The notes: a model not told the origin generated them from the letters alone. A stretch of DNA of 64,000 nucleotides from Clostridia bacterium (GCA_017549565.1 JAFYUI010000005.1:1-64000); one strand, 5' to 3'; positions 33,953 to 41,552 are shown, counted from the stretch's first letter. Program-made: numbers and translations.

Positions 33953-34900
33953 TTATTTTATTTCGGTAATTTCACAGCCGGTATAGTAATGACATAAAAT
34001 TTCTTTAAAATCGGCGCCTTGCTGTGCCATATAATTTGCGCCGTATTGGCTCATACCAACCCCGTGGCCATAGCCGTAAACCGTAAAGGTGAAAGCATCG
34101 TTTTCAAATTTTACATCAAAACAAGCCGAGCGTAAATCTAACTTTTCCCGTATATCGGCACCTCTTACCTCGTTTTCGCACATTTTTAGGGTTAAAACCC
34201 TACCTGCGTCAGTTTTTTGTATTTCTTTAAAATAGGTGTTTGGGTCGTCGGTTAATTCAAGGTCGGCAAAAAGTGTTTTAATTTCATCCTTTGTAATGGT
34301 TTTGGTGGATATGAAGTTTGGCGAAAGTTTATCCCCAACGCTGTCAACCGACACAAGATAACTTCTTTCTCCGCCCCAAACATTTTTGCAGTCTTCGGTT
34401 TTGCCTGATGATATGGCGTGATATGCCGACAAAATTATTTCACCGCCGCAGGTTAAAGCAAGGTTTTGGGTTTCTTTAACGGCGGTTTTAATTTTTTTAA
34501 TATATTCATCGGCCTTGTCGCCCCATTTTTCTTTTGCAGCGGTTTCGGTTATAAATGCTTGGTCAACCTCGAAATTATTGGTTATGTCATAGCCCTTTTC
34601 TTTGTTTGACACCGAACGGTGAAGCGCAAAGGTGTGGGCGGCAACCGCCTGCGCCTTTAAGGCATCAAGCTCGTAAAGGGCGGGCATTTCAGCGGCAACA
34701 ACACCGAATATGTAATCGTTATAAGAAATTTCTTCAACCTCGTTTTTTTCTGTTCTTAAAATTTTAAAGGTCTTAACGGGGTTTATTTTCTCAATTTCAA
34801 CGCTTTCAACAGTCGGTTTAGAGGGTTGTCCCAATACCGTTAGGGGCAAAAGCAGTAAAAATGCCAATATTAAAGATGCAAATGCCAAAATTTTTTTCAT
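33953..34900 (-). CDS. spoIID: Stage II sporulation protein D
   Basis: From the ATG at 34900 (AGAGGG upstream) the product has 315 residues. It has an N-terminal membrane anchor (about 4-23), the segment NDYIFGVVAAEMPALYELDALKAQAV with the catalytic glutamate, and then SAYHAISSGKTEDCKNVWGG, and ends YGYGHGVGMSQYGANYMAQQ plus the last 21 residues. This is SpoIID, the lytic transglycosylase that degrades peptidoglycan with SpoIIP and SpoIIM during engulfment. Neither partner is adjacent. Its last 66 bases are duplicated at 30291-30356. Confidence 0.93.
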   Translation of the reverse strand: MKKILAFASLILAFLLLLPLTVLGQPSKPTVESVEIEKINPVKTFKILRTEKNEVEEISYNDYIFGVVAAEMPALYELDALKAQAVAAHTFALHRSVSNKEKGYDITNNFEVDQAFITETAAKEKWGDKADEYIKKIKTAVKETQNLALTCGGEIILSAYHAISSGKTEDCKNVWGGERSYLVSVDSVGDKLSPNFISTKTITKDEIKTLFADLELTDDPNTYFKEIQKTDAGRVLTLKMCENEVRGADIREKLDLRSACFDVKFENDAFTFTVYGYGHGVGMSQYGANYMAQQGADFKEILCHYYTGCEITEIK

Positions 34901-34925
34901 TAAAATCCCTCTTTTTACAATAAAG

Positions 34926-34954
34926 TTGACTTTTTTAAACACAAGCGGTATTAT
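34926..34954 (+). promoter_or_regulatory. Promoter of the 34997 membrane-protein gene
   Basis: TTGACT (34926-34931) and TATTAT (34949-34954) are 17 bases apart. Confidence 0.65.
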
Positions 34955-34996
34955 TATATATGCTAAAATTTCTAATTTAATGATTGGATGTACATA

Positions 34997-35764
34997 ATGA
35001 AATTTAAAAAATCAACTCTTGTAATTTGTATTGCCACGCTTTTGGCTTTTGTGTTAAGAACCTTGCAAATTTTTTGCACTATTGACCAAAGCACCGGTTT
35101 TTTTATAATGGAAAAAACTGCACTTGGCACTTTTTTAATGGTGTCCGTTGTGATTTTGTGTATTGCGGCGGCTGTTGTTGCAAGATTTTGCGATTTTCAA
35201 ACCAAAGAAACTGAAAAAGAAAGCAAGATTATTGCCATTGCTTCGGGAATACTTGCTATTTCGCTTTTTTATGAAGCGTTTAATGAAAAGTTTGTTTTTG
35301 CTAATACAACATGGCAAGCTACAGCAATGAAAACAGTCGGATTTTTAACTGCGGTGTATTTTGCCGCAATTTTGTTTTCGGCATTTTTTGGCTTTAAAAT
35401 ACCTGATTTATGCCACATTTTACCCGCTATTTATATGGTTATAAGAATTATATGCTCGTTTATCAGCATCGGTTCACTTTCGCTTATTACCGAAAATATT
35501 TTTCTTATCGCATCTTATTGTGTGTCGCTTTTGTTTTTTATAAGCTATGCGGCTAACAAATGTAAGGTTTATATGAGCGGCACTTCTATTTATATGCGTT
35601 CTGTTTTGGCGTTTACAGTCTGCTTTGTTACGGCTTTTTCAAATTTAATTGCAAATGCAACTTCTTTGGGTGGTTATTCACATATTCCGCTGACCTCACA
35701 GGTGGTGCTTACCGCCATAACACTTTTTATTGCGGCATTTAATTATAAAAGGTTTTTAAAATAA
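34997..35764 (+). CDS. Multi-pass membrane protein of unknown function
   Basis: The 255-residue protein has six or seven hydrophobic segments spread evenly (about 7-25, 40-60, 75-92, 105-125, 133-150, 157-175, 195-250) with short loops. I do not recognise a family motif. The ATG at 34997 has TTGGATG upstream; an ATG three codons earlier overlaps that site. It has its own promoter, divergent from spoIID, and its own terminator. No function is proposed. Confidence 0.72.
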   Translation: MKFKKSTLVICIATLLAFVLRTLQIFCTIDQSTGFFIMEKTALGTFLMVSVVILCIAAAVVARFCDFQTKETEKESKIIAIASGILAISLFYEAFNEKFVFANTTWQATAMKTVGFLTAVYFAAILFSAFFGFKIPDLCHILPAIYMVIRIICSFISIGSLSLITENIFLIASYCVSLLFFISYAANKCKVYMSGTSIYMRSVLAFTVCFVTAFSNLIANATSLGGYSHIPLTSQVVLTAITLFIAAFNYKRFLK

Positions 35765-35766
35765 TA

Positions 35767-35806
35767 AAAAAAGAGTATATTCCGTTTTGTGAATATACTC
35801 TTTTAA
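35767..35806. terminator. Bidirectional terminator between convergent genes
   Basis: AAAAGAGTATATTC and GAATATACTCTTTT form a 14-bp stem. It overlaps the last bases of the leftward gene at 35803. Confidence 0.85.
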
Positions 35807-36081
35807 AGTAAGATATACAAAAGTGCAAAAAGCAGTCGCTTGTCGGCCTTTTCGTTTAATAAAAGCAGTAAAAGACCCAAAATAAGGGTTAAATCCCCAT
35901 CGCTTTTAAGGTCGTTTAAAAATGGAATATTAAGCGATGATAAAAAATCGGGTTGTGGTGTGGGCTTTTGCGGTGGTCTTTCAGGTGTTGGCTGTGGTTT
36001 TGGAGTTTGGCTTTTTTGGTTCATTTTCTTCATTTCTTCAATGGCTTTTTGCTGTCTTAAAGAAAAGTCATTTTGTGTCAT
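35803..36081 (-). CDS. Small protein with leucine-rich hydrophobic C-terminus
   Basis: The 92-residue protein has a charged helical N-terminus, a Pro/Gln-rich linker (about 28-50) and a C-terminal part GDLTLILGLLLLLLNEKADK followed by RLLFALLYILL that could enter a membrane. The start overlaps the stop of the previous gene in an ATGA junction. It is the third gene of a compact operon. I recall similar unannotated proteins in other spore-forming Clostridia, but know no function. Confidence 0.72.
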   Translation of the reverse strand: MTQNDFSLRQQKAIEEMKKMNQKSQTPKPQPTPERPPQKPTPQPDFLSSLNIPFLNDLKSDGDLTLILGLLLLLLNEKADKRLLFALLYILL

Positions 36082-36422
36082 AAAAGCTTACCTAAAATTC
36101 CTGTTTCTTTAATAAGGGGCAACAAATCCAAAAGTCGTAAAATTTTAACCGCTGTGTCCACCTTTTCGCGCTTGGCCTCGCTCAAATGGGGTTTAAGCGC
36201 CAATAAAAGCGCACTTTTCGGGTCGTCGCTTTGGCTTTGTAGTTTTGAAACTAAACCCATCACTTGAAGTAGCTCACCGCTATCTAAAATACCGCCCAAG
36301 GCATTTTCTTGGGGTTCGGGCTCGGGCTTGTCGTTTAAAATGCTTTCGGCCATTTCTTTGACGCGGTTCATACTTTGTGGGTCATTTAAAATTTCCGATA
36401 GCCGTTTTGTTAAATCATCCAT
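36078..36422 (-). CDS. Helical protein of unknown function, small operon
   Basis: From the ATG at 36422, with GGTGG five bases upstream, the product has 114 residues, nearly all predicted helix. It begins MDDLTKRLSEILNDPQSMNR and ends KVDTAVKILRLLDLLPLIKE and a short tail. A helical LALKPHLSEAKREKVD segment lies before it. The gene overlaps the upstream gene by eight bases and the downstream one by four. The three genes are almost certainly expressed together. Confidence 0.72.
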   Translation of the reverse strand: MDDLTKRLSEILNDPQSMNRVKEMAESILNDKPEPEPQENALGGILDSGELLQVMGLVSKLQSQSDDPKSALLLALKPHLSEAKREKVDTAVKILRLLDLLPLIKETGILGKLL

Positions 36423-36660
36423 TTTTACCACCAAAAAGCTTTAGCATTGCCTGTGCCTGCGGGCTTTTTAAAATTTCATTAAGGGCATTTTGGTTTGATA
36501 ACACATTTAAAAGTTTTTGCTTGTCATCAGCTGACAGTGTGTTTAAAAGTTTTTCGGTGTCGCCCTTTTTTGCGGCATCCTTAATGGCATTTGTGTCAAG
36601 CTTGCCGTTTGAATTTTTTAATATTTCATCCATCATTTTGTTTTTGTCGTTTTGATTCAT
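36415..36660 (-). CDS. Small helical protein, first gene of a three-gene operon
   Basis: From the ATG at 36660, with GGGAG seven bases upstream, the product has 81 residues, rich in Lys, Asn and Leu: MNQNDKNKMMDEILKNSNGK at the start and SPQAQAMLKLFGG near the end. Its DAAKKGDTEKLLNTLSADDK stretch suggests short helical repeats. A longer open frame upstream (to 36915) is the shadow of the phosphodiesterase gene and has no ribosome site. No function is known to me. Confidence 0.72.
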   Translation of the reverse strand: MNQNDKNKMMDEILKNSNGKLDTNAIKDAAKKGDTEKLLNTLSADDKQKLLNVLSNQNALNEILKSPQAQAMLKLFGGKNG

Positions 36661-36704
36661 TAAATCAGCTCCCAATAATATATATGTAAATTTGGTGTTA
36701 CGGT

Positions 36705-37178
36705 ATGAGAATTTTAATAATTTCCGATTCGCACAAGCGTGGCGACATAATTGAAAAAATTTTATATGCACAAAAGGAAGCCACACATGTTTTCTTTTTG
36801 GGGGATTTAGCAAGCGATATTGAAGATTTTGTTTATCTTTTCCCCGAAAAACAGTTTCACATTTTAAGCGGAAATTGTGATTATTTTTCCACCTTTCCGT
36901 CAAGTGATATTGCATTTTTGGGCGGCAAGAAAATCTTTTACACCCACGGGCATAATTTGGGGGTTAAATCATCCACCGCGCACCTTTTAAAAACCGCAAA
37001 GCAAAATGGGTGCGATATTGCACTTTTTGGCCACACCCACAACCCCTTAGTATTATATGAAGATGGGGTTTATCTTGTTAATCCCGGGTCCTGCGGCTCG
37101 CCCCGTAGCAGCAAAGCCACCTATGCGGTAATTGATATTGAAAATAACGGCATTATGCCGATAATTATTGAGGTTTAG
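36705..37178 (+). CDS. YfcE/MJ0936-family metallophosphoesterase
   Basis: The 157-residue protein has the calcineurin-like motifs in order: ISDSHKRGD (DxH), FFLGDLASD (GD), LSGNCDY (GNCD), YTHGHNLG and LFGHTHNP. These bind two metals. The family are broad phosphodiesterases; the cellular substrate is unknown. The gene is divergent from the small-protein operon and is followed after one base by queH, with which it probably forms an operon. Confidence 0.9.
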   Translation: MRILIISDSHKRGDIIEKILYAQKEATHVFFLGDLASDIEDFVYLFPEKQFHILSGNCDYFSTFPSSDIAFLGGKKIFYTHGHNLGVKSSTAHLLKTAKQNGCDIALFGHTHNPLVLYEDGVYLVNPGSCGSPRSSKATYAVIDIENNGIMPIIIEV

Positions 37179-37179
37179 T

Positions 37180-37740
37180 ATGAAGCTTTTAGTTCACACC
37201 TGCTGTGCACCTTGCAGTCTTTCGGTTGTGCCCTTTCTTTTAGAGGAGGGTATAACCCCCGATTTGTTTTGGTTTAACCCAAACATTCACCCTTATACCG
37301 AATATAAAGCCCGCCGTGACTGTCTTTTAAGCTATGCCGAAGAAATGGGTTTAACCGTTAGGGTTAAAGAAAATTACGGTCTTCGACAGTTTGTAAAAGC
37401 GGTAGCGGATGATATTGATAACAGGTGCAAATATTGTTATTACATCCGTATGTATGAAACCGCAAAATTTGCCCGTGATAATGGGTATGACGCTTTTACA
37501 ACCACACTTCTTTGCAGTTTATACCAAGACCACGACGGTATTAAAGCAACAGGCGAAAAATTAGCTCAGGAATTTGGTGTAGAGTTTTTATACCGCGATT
37601 TTAGGGTTAATTTTAGAAACGGCAATAATTTGGCGCGTGAAAAGGGCTTTTATATGCAAAAATATTGCGGTTGCATCTTTTCTGAGGAAGACCGTTATCA
37701 AAAACAAATTTTAAAGGATAAAGAACGCTTGACAAACTAA
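37180..37740 (+). CDS. queH: Epoxyqueuosine reductase QueH
   Basis: The 186-residue protein (formerly DUF208) has HTCCAPCS at the N-terminus, RCKYCYYIRM in the middle and KYCGCIFSEEDR at the end. These cysteines bind the iron-sulfur cluster and adjacent metal of QueH. It makes the last step of queuosine synthesis in tRNA without cobalamin, replacing QueG. The ATG at 37180 follows GAGG; the upstream in-frame TTG at 37168 lies in the previous gene. The -35 box of the thiamine riboswitch promoter lies within its last codons. Confidence 0.9.
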   Translation: MKLLVHTCCAPCSLSVVPFLLEEGITPDLFWFNPNIHPYTEYKARRDCLLSYAEEMGLTVRVKENYGLRQFVKAVADDIDNRCKYCYYIRMYETAKFARDNGYDAFTTTLLCSLYQDHDGIKATGEKLAQEFGVEFLYRDFRVNFRNGNNLAREKGFYMQKYCGCIFSEEDRYQKQILKDKERLTN

Positions 37741-37757
37741 AATTTAAGTAGTATAAT
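37729..37757 (+). promoter_or_regulatory. Promoter of the TPP riboswitch-thiT unit
   Basis: TTGACA (37729-37734) and TATAAT (37752-37757) match consensus with a 17-base spacer. The -35 box overlaps the queH stop region. Confidence 0.88.
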
Positions 37758-37767
37758 TTTTTTGCAA

Positions 37768-37868
37768 TTAGGGAGCTGGATGAAACTCCGGCTGAGAGGA
37801 TGCCCGCCGACAAAACGGCTATGGCTTCGACCGATTACCTGATGCCGATAATGCGGCCGTAGGGAAAT
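37768..37868 (+). promoter_or_regulatory. Thiamine pyrophosphate (TPP) riboswitch
   Basis: The aptamer has GGGAGCTGG, the conserved CTGAGAGGATG, then TACCTGAT and GATAATGCGGCCGTAGGGAA, the full set of conserved TPP (THI box) segments. It lies just after a consensus promoter. A hairpin terminator follows at 37883-37915, and thiT after that. TPP binding should stop transcription before the transporter. Confidence 0.95.
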
Positions 37869-37882
37869 ACAGCGTTTGTATT

Positions 37883-37915
37883 GCCACAGGTTTATTGCCT
37901 GTGGCTTTTTGTTTT
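37883..37915 (+). terminator. Riboswitch terminator before thiT
   Basis: GCCACAGG and CCTGTGGC form an 8-bp stem followed by TTTTTGTTTTG. AATACA/TGTATT directly before it (37866-37881) may form part of the alternative fold. Confidence 0.85.
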
Positions 37916-37962
37916 GTATTTCGGTACTGATTGCAAATATATGTAAAAAGGAGAAAAACAAA

Positions 37963-38520
37963 ATGAAAGAAAATGTAAAAAAGCCGATTTACAAATTGTG
38001 CGAATCGGCAATGTTTATTGCACTTGCAACTGCTCTTTGTGCAATTGAAATCCAAGTCGGTGTGTTAGGTGGCTCTATTGACTTTGTAATGATTCCGCTT
38101 TTCATCATCGCTTTCCGTCACGGTGTTTTATACGGTGTGGGCAGCGGTCTTGTATTCGGACTTATTAAGTGCCTTATCGGTGGCGGCATCGGATATGGTC
38201 TTCCATCAATCTTGCTTGACTATGTGTTGGCATACGGCGCAGTAGGTTTGGCAGGTGCTTTTAAAAGGAAAAATTGGGCGATTGAGCTTTCCACCTTTGT
38301 GGGTTGTCTTGCACGCTTTGCTATTCACTTTATAAGCGGTGTAACTATTTATATGATTACCGTTCCAACCGAGGTTGAAAGCATTGGTGTTACCTTTGCA
38401 AACCCTGTAATTTTTTCAATCGTTTACAATGCGCTTTATATGTTGCCAAATACTGTAATTGCAGTTATTGTTATGGCACTTTTAAGATATCCGATTAAAA
38501 AGCTTAATCAAAGGTTTTAA
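37963..38520 (+). CDS. thiT: Thiamine transporter ThiT, ECF S-component
   Basis: The 185-residue protein has six membrane segments and an N-terminal MFIALATALCAIEIQVGVLG. GGSIDFVMIPLFIIAFRHG with the following GxxxGxxxG-type YGVGSGLVFGLIKCL matches the YuaJ/ThiT family. It binds thiamine and works with a shared energy-coupling module (EcfA, EcfA', EcfT) encoded elsewhere. The ATG at 37963 has AAGGAG nine bases upstream. The TPP riboswitch upstream supports the thiamine assignment independently. Confidence 0.93.
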   Translation: MKENVKKPIYKLCESAMFIALATALCAIEIQVGVLGGSIDFVMIPLFIIAFRHGVLYGVGSGLVFGLIKCLIGGGIGYGLPSILLDYVLAYGAVGLAGAFKRKNWAIELSTFVGCLARFAIHFISGVTIYMITVPTEVESIGVTFANPVIFSIVYNALYMLPNTVIAVIVMALLRYPIKKLNQRF

Positions 38521-38525
38521 GGGAT

Positions 38526-38684
38526 AAATTGGGGTTTATCTATGCCTTCCCATTGAGGGGAAGGTGCCGAGTATACGAGGCGGATGAGGTGGAAAACCGT
38601 TTAGTTACTGCAAATTACACCTCATCCACCGCAAGCGGTCCCCCTTCCCCTCAAGGGGAAGGCTTGTCCGATAAACTATAATTT
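38526..38684. repeat. MITE-like nested palindromic element
   Basis: The 159-bp element has imperfect terminal inverted repeats (AAATTGGGGTTTATC and GATAAACTATAATTT). Inside lie two arms that are each palindromic, CCTTCCCATTGAGGGGAAGG and CCTTCCCCTCAAGGGGAAGG. Further in, CGGATGAGGTG and CACCTCATCCACCG pair. The whole would fold into one long branched hairpin. It codes for nothing. The two ends without the centre occur joined at 54645-54671, so the family has at least two members here. Confidence 0.85.
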
Positions 38685-38701
38685 GAAATCTTAGGGCCGT
38701 A

Positions 38702-38741
38702 AAAGGTGATAGAAATTAAAGGTTTCTATTGCCTTTTTTGT
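38702..38741 (+). terminator. Terminator of the thiT unit
   Basis: AAAGGTGATAGAAA and TTTCTATTGCCTTT pair over 14 positions (two G-T), followed by TTTG. It lies beyond the palindromic element. Confidence 0.78.
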
Positions 38742-38759
38742 TTTTGGGGTAAATTTTTA

Positions 38760-38788
38760 TTGACATTTGGGGTTGTTTTGGGTATAAT
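38760..38788 (+). promoter_or_regulatory. Promoter of rpmH
   Basis: TTGACA (38760-38765) and TATAAT (38783-38788) match consensus with 17 bases between. Confidence 0.88.
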
Positions 38789-38863
38789 TCTAAACTGTAA
38801 GGTTATGTATAAGGGAAATTCCCGCTTATATAACAATCATTGTTCAGTTAAGGAGGGTTCAAG

Positions 38864-38998
38864 TTGAAGAGAACATATCAACCGAAAAAGCTTCATCGTA
38901 AGAAAGAGCACGGTTTCTTAAAGAGAATGGCAACTGCTAACGGTCGCAAGGTTTTGGCACGTCGCAGAGCAAAAGGAAGAAAGAAATTGACATACTAA
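38864..38998 (+). CDS. rpmH: 50S ribosomal protein L34
   Basis: A TTG at 38864, eight bases after AAGGAGGG, opens a 44-codon frame: [43 protein letters not shown]. This is L34 in full length. It is too basic and too conserved to be chance. It heads the rpmH-rnpA-yidD-yidC-jag cluster. dnaA, usually divergent and next to rpmH, is not here; thiT lies upstream instead. Confidence 0.97.
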   Translation: MKRTYQPKKLHRKKEHGFLKRMATANGRKVLARRRAKGRKKLTY

Positions 38999-39030
38999 AA
39001 GCCACTTATAATGTGGCTTTTCCTTTTTTA
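38997..39030 (+). terminator. Hairpin (attenuator) between rpmH and rnpA
   Basis: AAAAGCCAC and GTGGCTTTT form a 9-bp stem with a 7-base loop, followed by CCTTTTTTATT. It starts at the rpmH stop and ends three bases before the rnpA ATG. Confidence 0.82.
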
Positions 39031-39032
39031 TT

Positions 39033-39398
39033 ATGAAAATAATTAAGCTAAAGGAAAACCGTGACTTTCGCCGCGCTTATAACCGCGGCAAAAGCTTTGT
39101 TACACCTGCGTTTGTGGTTTATGTCAATAAAAACCGCGAACAAACGGTGCGACTTGGTATTACGGTCGGCAAAAAGATTGGCAAGGCGGTTAAGCGCAAC
39201 CGTGCAAAGCGTGTTATAACTGCCGCATTTGGTTTTTTGTTACCCCGTGTTGCCGACGGGTATGATTTTGTAATTGTTGCAAGAACACGAATTTTGAATT
39301 TGAAAAGCACCGATGTACTTGTTATGTTAAATAAGGCACTCTCCGCCGCCGGTGCGTTAAAAGAAGAAAATGAAACGATTACTGATATTTCTAATTAG
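39033..39398 (+). CDS. rnpA: Ribonuclease P protein component
   Basis: The 121-residue basic protein has [20 protein letters not shown] and the RNase P signature [17 protein letters not shown] with the conserved RNR. It binds the leader of precursor tRNAs with the catalytic RNA. The ATG at 39033 directly follows a terminator-like hairpin and has no Shine-Dalgarno. The N-terminus from there matches the family, so the start is probably right. Only transcripts that read through the hairpin could express it, unless the ribosome melts the structure. Confidence 0.94.
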   Translation: MKIIKLKENRDFRRAYNRGKSFVTPAFVVYVNKNREQTVRLGITVGKKIGKAVKRNRAKRVITAAFGFLLPRVADGYDFVIVARTRILNLKSTDVLVMLNKALSAAGALKEENETITDISN

Positions 39399-39591
39399 GT
39401 TTTACCAAAAAAACATTTCTCCGCTAAAAATTAGCTGTTGCCGTTTCACACCTACCTGCTCTCAATATGGTATTGAGGCAATATCTACTCACGGCGCATT
39501 TAAGGGCATGGCCCTGACATTTTGGAGAATTTTAAGATGCAACCCTTTTTGCAAGGGCGGGTATGACCCTGTACCCGAAAAGAAACATTAA
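39370..39591 (+). CDS. yidD: Membrane protein insertion efficiency factor YidD
   Basis: The 73-residue protein has [11 protein letters not shown], then [20 protein letters not shown] and [14 protein letters not shown], the diagnostic cysteine-rich YidD pattern. It helps YidC-dependent membrane insertion. It overlaps the end of rnpA by 29 bases, a common arrangement. Confidence 0.95.
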   Translation: MKRLLIFLIRFYQKNISPLKISCCRFTPTCSQYGIEAISTHGAFKGMALTFWRILRCNPFCKGGYDPVPEKKH

Positions 39592-39629
39592 ATTTAAAAA
39601 TTACCATTTTTAGAATGGACGGTGTATAA

Positions 39630-40553
39630 ATGCAAGCACTATTTAACATTATAAACATACCTTTTTCGTATGTTTTACAGTTTATTTCTGACATTTTCGG
39701 TGGCAATTTTGCTGCCGCGGTATTTGTATTTACATTACTTATTAACTTGGCTTTTATTCCGATTACAATTAAAAGCCAAAAATCTGCCGTGCAACAACTT
39801 CGCATCAAGCCAAAGCTTGACGCTTTGAAAGAAAAATACGGCGACGATAAACAAAAATACAGCATGGCAATGCAAGAACTTTATCAAAAAGAGGGCGTTT
39901 CCATGTCGGGCGGCTGTCTTCCAATGATTCTTCGTCTTCTTATTATGATGAGCATTTATTGGATGATAATGCAACCCTTAACCTATCTTTTGGATATTGA
40001 TGCCGGAACAATGAAAGCCGCTGTTGCCGCTTTAAAGGACCTTGGCGAAAATGTTGTTGAGGGCAGAAGTGAACTTCAAATTTTGGGCGCTGTAAATGCG
40101 GGTAAAATCAATTTCCCCGAAATTGCTGAGGCCGCTAAGGATATGAGCTTTAGCTTTTTCGGCATCGACCTTACTGCAACCCCAAAATTTAACATTGATA
40201 TTTTCAGCCACTTTAACCGCACTTGGATTATGCCTTTATTGGCTTTTGCGTCACAAATGCTTTCGAGTGTTATGTCATCTGCTATGCAGAAAAAACAAAA
40301 TCCCGATGCTCCAAGCATGATGGGTATGATGCTCACAATGCCTTTAATTTCGTTGTTCATTGGCTTTGGTTTCCCTTGCGGTGTAACATTCTATTGGGCA
40401 TGCTCATCACTTATCGGCGGTGTTATTCAAATTTTAGTTCAACAGTTTTACGGACCTCATAAGCTTTTGTCCAAGGAACGCACAAAGCAACTTTCAAAGC
40501 AGTGCGATTTTGAAGAAACACAAATTAAAAAGTTTGGACAAATTGAGGAATAA
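39630..40553 (+). CDS. yidC: Membrane protein insertase YidC
   Basis: The 307-residue protein is the short, lipoprotein-free Gram-positive form (SpoIIIJ/YidC1). It has FVFTLLINLAFIPITIKSQK, with the conserved hydrophilic-groove arginine replaced by a short IKSQKS stretch. A cytoplasmic helical hairpin (KPKLDALKEKYGDDKQKYSM) follows, then four further membrane segments and FGFPCGVTFYWACSSLIGGV near the end. It inserts membrane proteins alone or with SecYEG. It lies between yidD and jag as usual. Confidence 0.95.
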   Translation: MQALFNIINIPFSYVLQFISDIFGGNFAAAVFVFTLLINLAFIPITIKSQKSAVQQLRIKPKLDALKEKYGDDKQKYSMAMQELYQKEGVSMSGGCLPMILRLLIMMSIYWMIMQPLTYLLDIDAGTMKAAVAALKDLGENVVEGRSELQILGAVNAGKINFPEIAEAAKDMSFSFFGIDLTATPKFNIDIFSHFNRTWIMPLLAFASQMLSSVMSSAMQKKQNPDAPSMMGMMLTMPLISLFIGFGFPCGVTFYWACSSLIGGVIQILVQQFYGPHKLLSKERTKQLSKQCDFEETQIKKFGQIEE

Positions 40554-40570
40554 TATAGGAGGAAATTCCC

Positions 40571-41509
40571 TTGATTAAAGAAGCAATTGGCTTTGGCGAT
40601 ACTATCGACGAAGCAAGAGAAGATGCTGCTTTAAAATTGGGCGTGGCCGAGGATGCCGATGTTCAATTTGAAGTGGTTACTTTCCCCAAGAAGAAGACAC
40701 TTGGTCTTTTTGGCGGAAGCAAGGCAGAGGTTAGGGCATTTGTTGAATTGCCTGATATAAAACCCAAAAAAGAAAAGAAAAAAGCTGAAAAGGTAAAGGC
40801 GAATAAGCCCGCACCTGAAAAAGCAAAAAACACAGAAGCAAAGAAAGCTGACGCTGTTAAAGAATATGGCGAAGCAGTTGATATTAGCGAATTACCTGCG
40901 GACTCACGCCCTGTTAAAGCGGTTGAATTTTTAAAACCCATTTTAGAAAACCTTGGCTGTGAAAACGTTACCTTTAAGGTTGCACAGCGTGAAAATGCCG
41001 CATTAATTGACCTTCAAGGCGATGGCCTTGGCGCTATTATCGGTCACCGTGGTGAAACACTTGACGCATTGCAGTTTTTGGCAGGTCTTGCTGCTAATAA
41101 CGGTGGCGGATATTATAAGGTATCTTTAAATATCGGCAACTACCGTGAAAAGCGTGAAGATACTTTAACAAACCTTGCAAAGCGTATTGCCCAGCAGGTT
41201 TTGAAAACAGGCAAGTGCAGAACCCTTGAACCAATGAACCCTTATGAACGCCGTATTATCCACACCGCAGTTCAGGGTATTGAGGGTGTAACAAGTGCCT
41301 CGTTTGACGAGGGTATTAACCGCCGCGTTGTTATTGGTTTAGAGGGTACAGAATTAAAGCCCTTAAGAAGTCTTGACAACCGCCGTGGCGGAAGAAGAGA
41401 TGACCGCCGTCGTAGAGGTGGCAGCCGCCCAAGTAACAAGGTTGAGGTTGCTCCCAATCGTGAACCAAAAAAGGACACCGACATCCCACTTTACGGAAAA
41501 ATTAACTAA
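40571..41509 (+). CDS. jag: Jag/KhpB-type RNA-binding protein
   Basis: The 312-residue protein has the Jag N-terminal domain (residues 1-52, KEAIGFGDTIDEAREDAAL and the KKKTLGLFGG motif). A Lys/Ala-rich linker follows (about 55-100), then a KH domain with GAIIGHRGETLDALQFL, and an R3H domain with EPMNPYERRIIHTAV. The tail is Arg/Gly-rich (RRGGRRDDRRRRGG). The start is a TTG at 40571 with AGGAGG eight bases upstream. KhpB/EloR homologues regulate cell elongation and bind RNA. It follows yidC after 17 bases. Confidence 0.95.
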   Translation: MIKEAIGFGDTIDEAREDAALKLGVAEDADVQFEVVTFPKKKTLGLFGGSKAEVRAFVELPDIKPKKEKKKAEKVKANKPAPEKAKNTEAKKADAVKEYGEAVDISELPADSRPVKAVEFLKPILENLGCENVTFKVAQRENAALIDLQGDGLGAIIGHRGETLDALQFLAGLAANNGGGYYKVSLNIGNYREKREDTLTNLAKRIAQQVLKTGKCRTLEPMNPYERRIIHTAVQGIEGVTSASFDEGINRRVVIGLEGTELKPLRSLDNRRGGRRDDRRRRGGSRPSNKVEVAPNREPKKDTDIPLYGKIN

Positions 41510-41518
41510 ATAATTTTT

Positions 41519-41552
41519 GACCGACAAATTTTGTTTGTCGGTCTTTTTTTAT
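41519..41552 (+). terminator. Terminator after jag
   Basis: GACCGACAAA and TTTGTCGGTC form a 10-bp stem followed by TTTTTTTATT. Confidence 0.9.

Noticed and set aside
36661..36915. N-terminal extension of the 36415 protein
   Set aside because: It lies opposite the phosphodiesterase gene and shows no ribosome site. The ATG at 36660 has GGGAG at proper spacing.
38760..41509. Possible replication origin next to rpmH-rnpA
   Set aside because: dnaA and dnaN are absent and I saw no cluster of DnaA boxes. The gene upstream is thiT in the same direction, so rpmH seems separated from oriC here.
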